Assembly (NCBI RefSeq): GCF_030758955.1
Contig: NZ_CP132360.1
Span: 1,013,821-1,077,820 of the forward strand
DNA length: 64,000 nucleotides
Source: Agrococcus beijingensis
GTDB taxonomy: Bacteria > Actinomycetota > Actinomycetes > Actinomycetales > Microbacteriaceae
Direction: 5' to 3'
Position numbers and translations under genes: made by a program. Below the pieces are notes generated by a model. The model was not told the DNA's origin, did not search any database, and worked only from the letters and a program-made list of their open reading frames with translations. This document shows, piece by piece, positions 34,610-42,765 of this stretch (positions are counted from its first letter, which is position 1; each line of letters begins with the position of its first letter).

Positions 34610-35193
34610 GCTTCGCTCCGCTCAGGCTCGGGGTTGGTGCGCGCCGGGCGTGCGGAGAGCGCCGCGAGCGCGTGGTAGACGCCGACGATGACGGCGTAGG
34701 CGTTGATCAGGCCGGTGAGGGTGACGGCATCCCTGACGAACAGGAGCACCGCGCCCAGCACGATCGTGAAGAGGCCGACGGCACGCCAGTCGCGCGCCAG
34801 CTGCAGGGTGCGCGGCTCGGTGACCGCACGCATCCGCCACCAGCCGCGCAGCTCGAGCACGCCCGAGGCGATGCCCCATGCCGCGACGGTGAGGGCGAGC
34901 GCCGTCGCCGTGGGAGCGGCGAGCGCCAGCGCGAGCGCCACGACAGCGGCGACAGCCGACCACGCGGCGGTCAGCAGCGGCCAGCGCCCGGCCTCGCCGG
35001 GCACCAGCGCGCGGCCCACCCAGAGGGCGACGGCCGTGCCGGCGAGCAGGATCGCGAGCGCGACCAGGCCGACGAGCGCCGAGTGCAGCGCCAGGAACGG
35101 CAGCGCGAGGCCGACGACGAGCGCGGGGATGGCTCGCATGGCAGGGAGATGCCACGGGAGCAGCCCCTGCGAGGGGCGCGGCGTGGCGGTCAC
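34606..35193 (-). CDS. HdeD/DUF308-like integral membrane protein
   Basis: A 195-residue protein with six hydrophobic segments, including ALVVGLALPFLALHSALVGL, LVALAILLAGTAVALWVG and TALALTVAAWGIASGVLELR; the WGIASGVLELRGWWRMRA and GLINAYAVIVGVYHALAALS segments are typical of the DUF308/HdeD repeat. The GTG at 35193 is chosen because AAGGAG lies 5 bases upstream. First gene of a three-gene overlapping operon. The family assignment is moderate. Confidence 0.7.
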   Translation of the reverse strand: MTATPRPSQGLLPWHLPAMRAIPALVVGLALPFLALHSALVGLVALAILLAGTAVALWVGRALVPGEAGRWPLLTAAWSAVAAVVALALALAAPTATALALTVAAWGIASGVLELRGWWRMRAVTEPRTLQLARDWRAVGLFTIVLGAVLLFVRDAVTLTGLINAYAVIVGVYHALAALSARPARTNPEPERSEA

Positions 35194-35240
35194 GGGTCTC
35201 CTTGCAGTCCCCTCCATCGTACCGGCGCTGCCGGAGGTCG

Positions 35241-35253
35241 TAGCCTGTGGAGC
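35241..35253 (+). promoter_or_regulatory. Leaderless-type promoter -10 (TAGCCT)
   Basis: TAGCCT at 35241-35246 ends 7 bases before the ATG of the M20 amidohydrolase. Confidence 0.5.
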
Positions 35254-36474
35254 ATGAGCCTCGAGCAGCACCGCCCGTTCATCGAAGACCTCTACCGGGA
35301 GCTGCACGCGGCACCCGAGCTCTCGCTCCGCGAGCACCGCACTGCCGCGCGCATGGCCGAGCTGCTGCGCGAGCTCGGGCTCGAGGTGCACGAGGGCGTC
35401 GGCGTCGAGACCGCCGTCGTCGGCGTGCTGCGCCGCGGCGACGGCCCGACGGTGCTGCTGCGCGCCGACATGGACGGCCTGCCCGTCACCGAGGCCGAGC
35501 AGGTGCCGTATCGCTCGACCGCGACCGACACGTTCGAGGGCCAGGCCACCGGTGTCATGCACGCGTGCGGCCACGACACGCACATGGCCTCGCTGCAGGG
35601 CGCGCTGCGGATCCTCGCCGACCAGGACGACTGGTCGGGCACGATCATCGCCGTCTTCCAGCCCGCCGAGGAGACCATGGACGGGGCGCTCGGCATGCAG
35701 GGCGCGCTGCGCGAGCTGTTCCCCGCGGGCATCGATGTGGCGCTCGGCCAGCACGTGATGTCGGGCGCCGCGGGCCACGTCGTGAGCGCCCCGGGCCCGG
35801 TGATGGCGGCGAGCGACCACCTGATCGTGACCGTCAACGGCCGAGGGGGCCACGGCTCGCAGCCCGAGAAGACGATCGACCCGATCGTGCTGGGCGCCTC
35901 GATGGTGCTGCGCCTGCAGACGATCGTCTCGCGCGAGGTGGCGCCCTCCGACCGTGCGGTCGTGACGATCGGCACCTTCCACGCCGGCACCAAGCAGAAC
36001 ATCATCCCCAGCTCGGCCCGCTTCGAGGTGAACGTGCGGTCGTTCGAGGAGCCCGTGCGCCAGCGCGTGCTGGCCGCCATCGAGCGCATCGTGCAGGGCG
36101 AGGCGCAGGCCGCGGGCGCTCCCCCGGCGACGATCGAGCGCGGCGAGCGCGCGCCCCACACCACGAACGACCCGGATGCGTCGGCTGCGGTGGGTGCGGC
36201 GTTCGACGCGGCCTTCGGCGAGCGGCACGGCGTGCAGCAGCCGGTGCTCGGCTCGGAGGACTTCAGCTACCTGCCCGAGGTGTGGGGCGCACCGTACGTC
36301 TACTGGTTCTATGGCGGCTTCGATCCCGAGCTCGTCGCTGCGGCTCGCGCGCGCGGCACCTTCGACGTCGACGTGCCCTCCAACCACGCACCCAACTTCA
36401 TCCCCGTGATGCAGCCGACCCTCGACACCGCGACCACCGCGATGGTCGCGGCGGCCCGCGCCTTCCTGGCCTGA
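35254..36474 (+). CDS. M20-family amidohydrolase (N-acyl amino acid hydrolase)
   Basis: A 406-residue metallopeptidase-fold enzyme. LLRADMDGLPVTE and MHACGHDTHMASLQGAL provide metal ligands, FQPAEETMDGALGMQ the catalytic Glu pair, HVVSAPGPVMAASDHLIVTV opens the dimerisation domain, and QPVLGSEDFSYLPEV is near the end. This is the hippurate hydrolase / N-acetylamino acid deacetylase type; the exact acyl group is unknown. Cytoplasmic, transcribed alone. Confidence 0.92.
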   Translation: MSLEQHRPFIEDLYRELHAAPELSLREHRTAARMAELLRELGLEVHEGVGVETAVVGVLRRGDGPTVLLRADMDGLPVTEAEQVPYRSTATDTFEGQATGVMHACGHDTHMASLQGALRILADQDDWSGTIIAVFQPAEETMDGALGMQGALRELFPAGIDVALGQHVMSGAAGHVVSAPGPVMAASDHLIVTVNGRGGHGSQPEKTIDPIVLGASMVLRLQTIVSREVAPSDRAVVTIGTFHAGTKQNIIPSSARFEVNVRSFEEPVRQRVLAAIERIVQGEAQAAGAPPATIERGERAPHTTNDPDASAAVGAAFDAAFGERHGVQQPVLGSEDFSYLPEVWGAPYVYWFYGGFDPELVAAARARGTFDVDVPSNHAPNFIPVMQPTLDTATTAMVAAARAFLA

Positions 36475-36596
36475 CGGCGCCCGCTCCGGGCCCTGGCCTC
36501 CCGCCCCCGGACCGGGACGGAATAGATGCGCCCGCGCGCAGGTTGTCGGATATCGGACTGCGCCATCGCGCTCACCTCGGATCCTGAAGGAGACCC

Positions 36597-37172
36597 ATGT
36601 CTGCACGCCCCCGCATCGGCCTGATCGTCGGCAGCACCCGCCCCTCGCGCATCGGCCGCAAGGTCGCCGACGAGATCGTCCCTGCGATCGACGCGGCCGG
36701 CGCCGAGCCCGTCATGCTCGACCTCGCCGAGATCGACCTGCCGCTCCTCAACGAGGAGGCGCACCCCGCCACCGACATCCGCACCGAGCCGCACACCATC
36801 GCGTGGGCCGAGCAGATCGAGGCGCTCGACGGGGTCATCCTGCTGACGCCGCAGTACAACGGCAGCTTCTCGGCGCCGATCAAGAACGCGCTCGACTCGC
36901 TCTACACGACCTGGAAGGGCATGCCCGGCCTCGTCGTCTCGTACGGCTGGTCGGGCGGCGCGGATGCCGCGGCAGGCATCGGCGGCGTCTTCGCGCACAT
37001 GGGCGGCGAACTCGCGGCCGATGCGGTCACGCTCACGTTCGCCCCCACCGACTTCGACGAGGACCGCAGCTTCGGCGAGGTGGCGCCGTTCGTCGCCCGC
37101 TACAGCGACGACATCCGCCAGGGCGTCGAGCAGCTCGTGGCCGCCGCCGCGGCGGAGCTCGTCTCGGCCTGA
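36597..37172 (+). CDS. NADPH-dependent FMN reductase family protein
   Basis: A 191-residue flavodoxin-like protein: IGLIVGSTRPSRIGRKVADE binds FMN phosphate, and LTPQYNGSFSAPIKNALDSL is the signature of the NADPH-dependent FMN reductase / quinone reductase group. Ribosome site AAGGAGA 6 bases upstream. It could act as an azo- or quinone reductase. A stem-loop follows. Confidence 0.9.
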   Translation: MSARPRIGLIVGSTRPSRIGRKVADEIVPAIDAAGAEPVMLDLAEIDLPLLNEEAHPATDIRTEPHTIAWAEQIEALDGVILLTPQYNGSFSAPIKNALDSLYTTWKGMPGLVVSYGWSGGADAAAGIGGVFAHMGGELAADAVTLTFAPTDFDEDRSFGEVAPFVARYSDDIRQGVEQLVAAAAAELVSA

Positions 37173-37188
37173 CGCCACTCAGGCACGA

Positions 37189-37240
37189 CACGACGGGCGG
37201 TTGCCCAGCTCACCCCGGCAGGGCAACCCCCCCTCGTCGT
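37189..37240 (+). terminator. Stem-loop after the FMN reductase gene
   Basis: GGTTGCCC (37199-37206) pairs with GGGCAACC (37221-37228), extended by ACGACGGG against CCCTCGTCGT with two bulges. It lies 20 bases after the stop codon. Confidence 0.6.
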
Positions 37241-37279
37241 CGGTGCGGGCACGCCCCGCCCGCATCGATCCGGTGTCCG

Positions 37280-37291
37280 TAGGCTGGGCGC
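37280..37291 (+). promoter_or_regulatory. Leaderless-type promoter -10 (TAGGCT)
   Basis: TAGGCT at 37280-37285 ends 6 bases before the YciI-like ATG at 37292. The same hexamer and spacing occur before nadE. Confidence 0.55.
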
Positions 37292-37558
37292 ATGATCGCT
37301 GTCATCACGTCGTTCACCGACGACCCCACCCGTCTTGAGCTGCGTCCCCGCCACCGCGAGCTGCTCACCGAGATGCACGAGGAGGGGCTGCTGGTCGCCG
37401 CAGGCCCGTTCGCCGACCAATCGGGCGCGCTGCTGCTGTTCGAGACCGACGACGTCGCCCAGGTGAAGGCCGCGCTCGCGCGCGACCCGTACTACTCCGC
37501 GCCCGGCGTCTCGATCGTGACGATCCAGCCCTGGACCGTGGTGGCCGGAGACCTCTGA
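37292..37558 (+). CDS. YciI-family protein
   Basis: 88 residues with the ferredoxin-like YciI fold: ELRPRHRELLTEMHEEGLLV, AAGPFADQSGALLLFETDD and the conserved DPYYSAPGVSIVTIQPW. YciI-like proteins are small dimeric enzymes or dehalogenase-related proteins of mostly unknown function. Its stop overlaps the next ATG by one base (TGATG), linking it to a disulfide-reductase-type flavoprotein. Confidence 0.88.
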   Translation: MIAVITSFTDDPTRLELRPRHRELLTEMHEEGLLVAAGPFADQSGALLLFETDDVAQVKAALARDPYYSAPGVSIVTIQPWTVVAGDL

Positions 37559-38949
37559 TGCCCGAGCACCTCGAGGCCCAGCGCCTCGAGACCCAGCGCC
37601 TCGAGACCGAGCTGCTGGTGATCGGCTGGGGCAAGGGCGGCAAGACGCTCGCCCGCTCGCTCGGCAGCGCCGGCCGGCGGGTCGTGCTCGTCGAGCGCGA
37701 CGACGCCATGGTCGGAGGCACCTGCATCAACGTCGCCTGCGTGCCCACGAAGGCGCTGGTGCACCAGGCCGAGTCGCGGCGGCCCGACGACCACCCGGAT
37801 GCCTTCCTGGCTCGCGCCGTCGAGACCCGCGACAGCCTGGTCGGGCGACTGCGGGAGGCCAACCGGCAGCTGCTCGCGACCGTCGACGCCGTCACGCTCG
37901 TGCGCGGCGAGGCGCGCTTCACCGGCCCCCGCACGGTGCGCGTCCACGGCGGCGACGAGCAGCTCGAGATCGTCGCCGAGCACGTGGTCGTCAACACCGG
38001 CACCGAGCCGCGACTGCCGGGCATCCCCGGCGAGACCGGGCCGCGCGTGCACGACTCCACCGGCCTCCAGCACCTCGACCGCGTGCCCGAGCGGCTCGCG
38101 ATCGTCGGCGGCGGCCCCATCGCGCTCGAGTTCGCCGGCATGTTCGCCCGCTTCGGCAGCGCGGTCACGGTGATCGTGCGCGGCGCGAGCATCCTGCCCC
38201 ACGAGGACGACGATGTGCGCGCCTCCGTCGAGGAGGCGCTCACCGACGCCGGCGTGCGGATCCTCGCCGATGCCGACACCGAGCGGATCGACGACGACGG
38301 CGCAGTCGCGACGGTCGTCACCTCCGCCGGCGAGGTCGCCGCTGACGCCGTGCTGCTCGCCACCGGCCGCGCGCCCGTCACAGCGGGACTCGACCTCCCG
38401 TCAGCCGGCATCGCTACCGACGAGCGCGGCTTCGTGACCGTCGACGAGTTGCTGCGCACCAGCGCCGACGGCGTCTGGGCGGTCGGCGACGTGAACGGCG
38501 GCCAGCAGCTCACGCCCATCTCGCTCGACGACCACCGGGTCGTGCTCTCCCAGCTCACCGGCCGAGGCGGCCGCAGCCGCGACGACCGGGTCGCCGTGCC
38601 GACCACCACCTTCACCACGCCGCCGCTCGCCCGCGTCGGCATCACCGAGCGCGAGGCGCGAGCGCGCGGACTCGACGTGCGCGTCGCCGCCAAGCCGGTG
38701 GCGACGATCGCCGCGATGCCGCGGCCGAAGGCCGTCGGCGAGACGCACGGCATCATCAAGCTCGTCGTCGACGCGCAGAGCGACCTCGTGCTCGGCGCCG
38801 CCCTCCACACCATCGACGCACAGGAGGTCGTGAACCTCGTCGCCCTGGCGATGCGCGCCGGCGTGACGGCGACCGAGCTGCGCGATGGCATCTGGACGCA
38901 TCCGTCGTCGACCGAGGCCCTGAACGAGGTGCTCGCGGAGCTGCGCTGA
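37558..38949 (+). CDS. Pyridine nucleotide-disulfide oxidoreductase (mercuric-reductase-like)
   Basis: A 463-residue class I flavoprotein: FAD motif WGKGGKTLARSLGSAGRRVV, redox-active CxxxxC in GGTCINVACVPTKALVHQ near residue 59, NAD motif LAIVGGGPIALEFAGMFARF, and a C-terminal dimerisation domain with IWTHPSSTEALNEVLAEL. The FAD motif reads G-W-G-K-G-G rather than the usual GxGxxG, as in the hypothiocyanous-acid/mercuric-like branch of uncertain substrate. The first 16 residues hold a QRLET repeat (QRLETQRLET), from an exact 15-base duplication at the DNA level. Coupled to the YciI gene. Confidence 0.88.
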   Translation: MPEHLEAQRLETQRLETELLVIGWGKGGKTLARSLGSAGRRVVLVERDDAMVGGTCINVACVPTKALVHQAESRRPDDHPDAFLARAVETRDSLVGRLREANRQLLATVDAVTLVRGEARFTGPRTVRVHGGDEQLEIVAEHVVVNTGTEPRLPGIPGETGPRVHDSTGLQHLDRVPERLAIVGGGPIALEFAGMFARFGSAVTVIVRGASILPHEDDDVRASVEEALTDAGVRILADADTERIDDDGAVATVVTSAGEVAADAVLLATGRAPVTAGLDLPSAGIATDERGFVTVDELLRTSADGVWAVGDVNGGQQLTPISLDDHRVVLSQLTGRGGRSRDDRVAVPTTTFTTPPLARVGITEREARARGLDVRVAAKPVATIAAMPRPKAVGETHGIIKLVVDAQSDLVLGAALHTIDAQEVVNLVALAMRAGVTATELRDGIWTHPSSTEALNEVLAELR

Positions 38950-38977
38950 CGGGGATGGGGCCTCAGCGCCAACGACC

Positions 38978-39931
38978 TCAGCGCCGCACGCCCAGCCGCG
39001 ACAGTACCCGATCGGCGAGCGGCTTGCCGCCCGTCTGGCAGTTCGCGCAGTACTCGAAGGTGCTGTCGGCATAGATGACCTGGCGCACCGTGTCGCCGCA
39101 CACCGGGCACGCCTCGCCCTTGCGGCCGTGCACCCGCATCCCCTGCCGCTTCTCGGCCTTCAGCGACGACGCCGGCACGCCGCGGGCATGCTCGACCGCC
39201 TCGCCGAGCACCTCGCGCAGGGCCGTGTAGAGCCGGTGCACCTCGTCGGGCGGCATCGACGCCGGGTGGAACGGCGACATGCGCGCCGCATGCAGGATCT
39301 CGTCGGAGTAGGCGTTGCCGATGCCGGCGATGCGCCGCTGGTCGCGGAGCACGCCCTTGATCTGTGCCCGGCCGGCATGCTCGAGGATGTTCGCGAAGCG
39401 CTCCTCGGTGAAGGATGCGTCGAGCGGCTCGGGGCCGAGCGTCGCGATCGAGAGCACCTGGTCGGGATGCGCGACCACGTGGATCGCGAGCCGCTTCTGC
39501 GTCGCGCGCTCGGTCACGTCGAAGCCGTCGCCGCCGACCCCCTCGTCGCCCGCGGCGCGCTCGAGCACCACGCGGGCCGCCAGCGGACCCTTGAACGCGG
39601 GCAACCCGTTCACCGTGGCCCGAGACGGGCCACGGCGCTGGCGTCGCGGCGAAGACCCGAAAGGGTCTTCGCTCTGAGCTCCAGCGCGCCACTGGATCCA
39701 CCCGGAGCGCGCCAGGTGGATCACGAGGTGCAGCCCGCTGTCGACGCTCAGCACCAGGTGCTTGCCGCGTCGGCTCGCTCCGGTGAAGACGGTGCCCGCG
39801 AGGGCGTCGACGGATGGGTCGTAGGTCTTGAGCGCGGCGATCGACGGCACGTCGACACGACGGATCGCGCGGCCGGCCAGGCGGGCGCCCAGGTCGGCCG
39901 CGAGCGCCTCGACCTCGGGCAGCTCCGGCAT
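38978..39931 (-). CDS. Fpg/Nei-family DNA glycosylase with in-frame palindromic insertion
   Basis: A 317-residue glycosylase. The catalytic Pro/Glu start is MPELPEVEALAADLGARLAG, the helix-two-turn-helix region is QIKGVLRDQRRIAGIGNAYS, and the zinc finger is CPVCGDTVRQV with YCANCQTGGKPLADR. It excises oxidised bases and nicks the abasic site. Residues about 83-109 (between SGWIQWR and LPAFKGPLAAR) are extra relative to relatives as I know them; the DNA there is two perfect hairpins. The ATG start is set by CACACT 6 bases upstream. Activity is probably kept because catalytic and zinc parts are intact. Confidence 0.88.
   Translation of the reverse strand: MPELPEVEALAADLGARLAGRAIRRVDVPSIAALKTYDPSVDALAGTVFTGASRRGKHLVLSVDSGLHLVIHLARSGWIQWRAGAQSEDPFGSSPRRQRRGPSRATVNGLPAFKGPLAARVVLERAAGDEGVGGDGFDVTERATQKRLAIHVVAHPDQVLSIATLGPEPLDASFTEERFANILEHAGRAQIKGVLRDQRRIAGIGNAYSDEILHAARMSPFHPASMPPDEVHRLYTALREVLGEAVEHARGVPASSLKAEKRQGMRVHGRKGEACPVCGDTVRQVIYADSTFEYCANCQTGGKPLADRVLSRLGVRR
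39605..39685. repeat. Palindromic element inserted in-frame in the Nei-like gene
   Basis: CCGTGGCCCG/CGGGCCACGG (39613-39622 with 39626-39635, loop AGA) and GCGAAGACCC/GGGTCTTCGC (39649-39658 with 39663-39672, loop GAAA) are two perfect 10-bp hairpins. CGCTGG (39636-39641) and CCAGCG (39681-39686) form an outer stem around the second. The 81-base length keeps frame. It encodes an Arg/Ser-rich 27-residue insert. Confidence 0.75.
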
Positions 39932-39943
39932 GCGACCAGTGTG
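39932..39943 (-). promoter_or_regulatory. Leaderless-type promoter -10 (CACACT)
   Basis: CACACT on the minus strand (39938-39943) ends 6 bases before the ATG of the Nei-like glycosylase. Confidence 0.5.
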
Positions 39944-39999
39944 CACCCGGTCGCTGACATCGGGACAGCCGTCGCTGCCCGCGAGCCGGCGGGCCCGGG

Positions 40000-41004
40000 C
40001 TACTCGCCCTTCAGGCGGAGCAGGCGGGCCTGCCCCTCCTCGCGCAGCTCGACCAGCGCATCCCTTGCGGTCACGAAGTCGGAGAACGACTTGTGCCCGA
40101 TCGACTTCTCGTTGAAGACCGGATCCATGCGCTTCATCTGCTCCTTGACGACGTTGGCGTGCAGCCACTCGTCGTCGGTCTTCTGGTGCAGGATGCGCAT
40201 GGCGCGCTCGAGCAGGCCCGTCGAGGCGTCGCCGCGCTGGGCCGGGGTCATCGCCACCTCGTCCTGAGCCGCGGCGACCGACTCGCTCGTCGCACGGCGG
40301 CGGCGACGCGCGGGTGCCTTCGCGGCCTCGGCCTCCGTCGCCGCGGCCTCCTCGGCCTCGGCGGCGATGCGCTTGGCCTCCGCCTTCGTCGGCGCGGGCG
40401 CGTCGACCTCGGGCTCGGGCTCGTCGATCTGCACCGGCTCGATGCCCGGCAGCGCGTCGTAGTCGGCGAACTCGTCGCACGCGGCGGCGAGCGACTTCGA
40501 GGTGGAGCCGGCGACGCCGATGCCCACCATGTAGCGGCCCAGCCGCTTGGTGCGCTGGGCGAGCGCGATGTAGTCGCTGTCGCCAGCCACCACCACGACG
40601 TGGGTGATGTTGTCGAGGCGGAAGAGATCCTCGACCACGTCGATCGAGAGGCGGATGTCGGCGCCGTTCTTCAGCGAGCGGGTGGTCGGGAACATCTGCA
40701 CCAGGTCGACCGCTCTGGCCAGCAGCTGGTCGCGGTAGGCGGCGTGCGCCGGCACCGACCAGTCGGCGTAGGCGCGGCTGAGCACGATCGAGCCGTAGGA
40801 GGAGGCGTAGTCGATGATCGCGCCGAGGTCGACGGTCGCCTGCGAGAAGCGCGTGCGCGCCTTCGACTCGCGGCCGTCGGCGGGCAGCGTGCGCACCTTG
40901 TCGGCATGGAAGGCGCCGCGACCGTGGATCTGGTCGTAGCGCGAGATGAGGATGTTGTCGAAGTCGATGTAGACGGCGACACGCGCCTCGGAGTCAGTGG
41001 GCAT
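40000..41004 (-). CDS. NYN-domain RNase-like protein with C-terminal OST-HTH/LOTUS domain
   Basis: A 334-residue protein. Residues 1-175 form a NYN (PIN-like) nuclease domain: VAVYIDFDNILISRYD with the first acidic pair, NGADIRLSIDVVEDLF, HVVVVAGDSDYIALAQR and the MVGIGVAGSTSKSLAAACDE loop. An Ala/Glu/Arg-rich linker (residues 185-245) follows. The last 90 residues (LLERAMRILHQKTDDEWLHA, VKEQMKRMDPVFNEKSIGHK) match the winged-helix OST-HTH/LOTUS domain. The combination suggests RNA processing or decay; substrate unknown. ATG set by CAGACT. Confidence 0.85.
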   Translation of the reverse strand: MPTDSEARVAVYIDFDNILISRYDQIHGRGAFHADKVRTLPADGRESKARTRFSQATVDLGAIIDYASSYGSIVLSRAYADWSVPAHAAYRDQLLARAVDLVQMFPTTRSLKNGADIRLSIDVVEDLFRLDNITHVVVVAGDSDYIALAQRTKRLGRYMVGIGVAGSTSKSLAAACDEFADYDALPGIEPVQIDEPEPEVDAPAPTKAEAKRIAAEAEEAAATEAEAAKAPARRRRRATSESVAAAQDEVAMTPAQRGDASTGLLERAMRILHQKTDDEWLHANVVKEQMKRMDPVFNEKSIGHKSFSDFVTARDALVELREEGQARLLRLKGE

Positions 41005-41016
41005 GCAGCCAGTCTG
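41005..41016 (-). promoter_or_regulatory. Leaderless-type promoter -10 (CAGACT)
   Basis: CAGACT (41011-41016) ends 6 bases before the NYN gene ATG; it overlaps the last two bases region of the upstream MFS stop at 41017, so the promoter abuts the neighbouring gene. Confidence 0.45.
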
Positions 41017-42270
41017 TCAGGCCGCCTCGGTCTCCTCGGCGAAGGCATCGGCGATCTGGTGCCGGAACACCGCCAGCACCCACCACACCGCGACGCCCGC
41101 GATCGTCGCCAGCACGCCGGCGACCACGAACGCGGTCGGCAGGTCGAAGGCCGACGCCACGGCCCCGCCGGTGAGCGCGCCCAGCGGCATGCCGCCCCAG
41201 ATCACCGTGCGGTAGGCGCCCTGCACCCGGCCGAACAGCGCATCCGGGATGAGGGCCTGCCGCACCGACATGACCTGCACGTTGAAGGCGCTCACGGCGA
41301 GCGCCCCCAGCGGCCAGCAGACCAGCGCGACCGGCAGCGTCGGCCAGACGCCCATCGCCAGCAGCGTCATCCCGTAGACCACGCCGCTCACGCCCATGGC
41401 GCCCGTGCGGCCCAGCAGCCGCGTGATCGTCGTCGACAGCAGCGCCCCGAGGATCGCGCCCACGCCGATCACGCTCAGCACCAGGCCGAAGCCGGCCTCG
41501 TCGATGCCCAGCACCTCGAGCGCGAACAGCACGCCGATGCCGTTCGCGATCGCGTTGCCGAACCCTGCGATGCCCGTCGCCCAGACGAGCTGCCGCAGGA
41601 TCGGATGGCGCACGAGCCAGCCGAGGCCCTCACGGATGTCGGCCGACATCGTCGTGCGCTCGGCCCCGCGGTCGGGCACGAAGGCGCCGCGCACCGTCGC
41701 CACCAGCACCGCCGCCCCGACGTAGAGCACGACCGATGCGCCGATCGGCAGCACCGCCCACAGCGCGAACAGGAGTGCGCCCAGGGGCGCGCCGAGGAAG
41801 AGGTTCGTGACGCTCTCGGCGGTGGAGAGCAGCGAGTTGCCCCGCTCGAGCTGCGCCCGACGCACCACCCTGGGCAGCATCGCCCTCGCCGCGTTGTCGT
41901 AGACGGTCTCGGCGATGCCGAGCAGGAACGCCGCGACGTAGAGCACCCAGATGCTCGCCCATCCCGTGGCGAGCGCGACCGCCAGACCGAGCAGCACGAG
42001 GGCGCGGAAGAGGTTCGCGAGCCGCATCGCCGCACGCCGGTCGACGCGGTCGACCAGCGCGCCCGCCGGGATCGCGAACAGCAGCCACGGCAGGAACGCG
42101 AGCGTCGCGACCAGCGAGACGAGCAGCGGGTCGCGCGTGAGGCTCGCCGCGACCAGCGGCAGCGCCGCAGCCAGGATGCCGTCGGAGAAGTTCGACGCCG
42201 TCGACGACGAGAAGAGCCGCCAGAAGCTCGCGCCGAGCGGCGCCCGCTGCGGCACGCGCTCATCGGTCAC
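41017..42270 (-). CDS. Major facilitator superfamily transporter
   Basis: A 417-residue 12-helix exporter: FWRLFSSSTASNFSDGILAA in helix 1, LVDRVDRRAAMRLANLFRAL as the MFS loop 2-3 motif, and AFNVQVMSVRQALIPDALFG, typical of the MFS_3/enterobactin-exporter group. GTG start (VTDERVPQ). A plausible multidrug or siderophore exporter; no substrate clue nearby. About 117 bases separate it from the divergent HesB-like gene. Confidence 0.88.
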   Translation of the reverse strand: MTDERVPQRAPLGASFWRLFSSSTASNFSDGILAAALPLVAASLTRDPLLVSLVATLAFLPWLLFAIPAGALVDRVDRRAAMRLANLFRALVLLGLAVALATGWASIWVLYVAAFLLGIAETVYDNAARAMLPRVVRRAQLERGNSLLSTAESVTNLFLGAPLGALLFALWAVLPIGASVVLYVGAAVLVATVRGAFVPDRGAERTTMSADIREGLGWLVRHPILRQLVWATGIAGFGNAIANGIGVLFALEVLGIDEAGFGLVLSVIGVGAILGALLSTTITRLLGRTGAMGVSGVVYGMTLLAMGVWPTLPVALVCWPLGALAVSAFNVQVMSVRQALIPDALFGRVQGAYRTVIWGGMPLGALTGGAVASAFDLPTAFVVAGVLATIAGVAVWWVLAVFRHQIADAFAEETEAA

Positions 42271-42386
42271 GGCCCCCGAGTCTGCACCATGCGCGGCGCC
42301 CAGCGACACTCCCGACGACTGCCAGGGGTTGCACAGGCCGCGTGCGACCGGCATCGTGGCCGGTTCGCCAACGGAAGGAGCACTCC

Positions 42387-42668
42387 ATGCTCACCCTGAC
42401 CGAGAACGCCCAGACCGTCATCACCGGCATCGTCGAGAACGCCAGCGTCGCCAGCACCGGAGGCCTCCGCATCTCACAGGACCTCGGCGGCTCCAGCCTC
42501 GACGTGGCGGTCGCCGCAGCACCGCAGGACGACGACCAGGTCGTCGAGGCCGCCGGCGCGAAGGTCTTCCTCGACCCGTCGGCCGCCGTGGTGCTCGACG
42601 ACAAGGTGCTCGACGCCTCTGCGGCAGATGACGGCCGCGTCGACTTCACGGTCGGCCAGCAGGGCTGA
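42387..42668 (+). CDS. HesB/IscA-like protein lacking the iron-sulfur cysteines
   Basis: A 93-residue A-type fold: MLTLTENAQTVITGIVENAS, GGLRISQDLGGSSLDVAVAA, FLDPSAAVVLDDKVLDAS and DGRVDFTVGQQ. The conserved Cys of the first half and the CGCG-type C-terminal pair of IscA/ErpA are absent; the protein has no cysteine at all. This cysteine-free form is seen in actinobacteria and cannot carry an iron-sulfur cluster in the usual way. AAGGAG ribosome site; strong terminator downstream; transcribed alone. Confidence 0.8.
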   Translation: MLTLTENAQTVITGIVENASVASTGGLRISQDLGGSSLDVAVAAAPQDDDQVVEAAGAKVFLDPSAAVVLDDKVLDASAADDGRVDFTVGQQG

Positions 42669-42680
42669 CTGAGGTTCCAC

Positions 42681-42717
42681 CGAGGCGGGCCCCGACGCGT
42701 TTGCGGGGCCCGCCTCG
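42681..42717. terminator. Terminator of the HesB-like gene
   Basis: CGAGGCGGGCCCCG (42681-42694) pairs perfectly with CGGGGCCCGCCTCG (42704-42717) around a 9-base loop. Confidence 0.88.
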
Positions 42718-42765
42718 TCGTTGCACCGCTGACGACAGCTGGGGAGGAGTCTCTGCTCGTCGCCC

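Noticed and set aside
40093-42399. Plus-strand frame of about 768 codons
   Set aside because: Antisense to the NYN protein and the MFS transporter; extremely Arg/His/Asp-rich.
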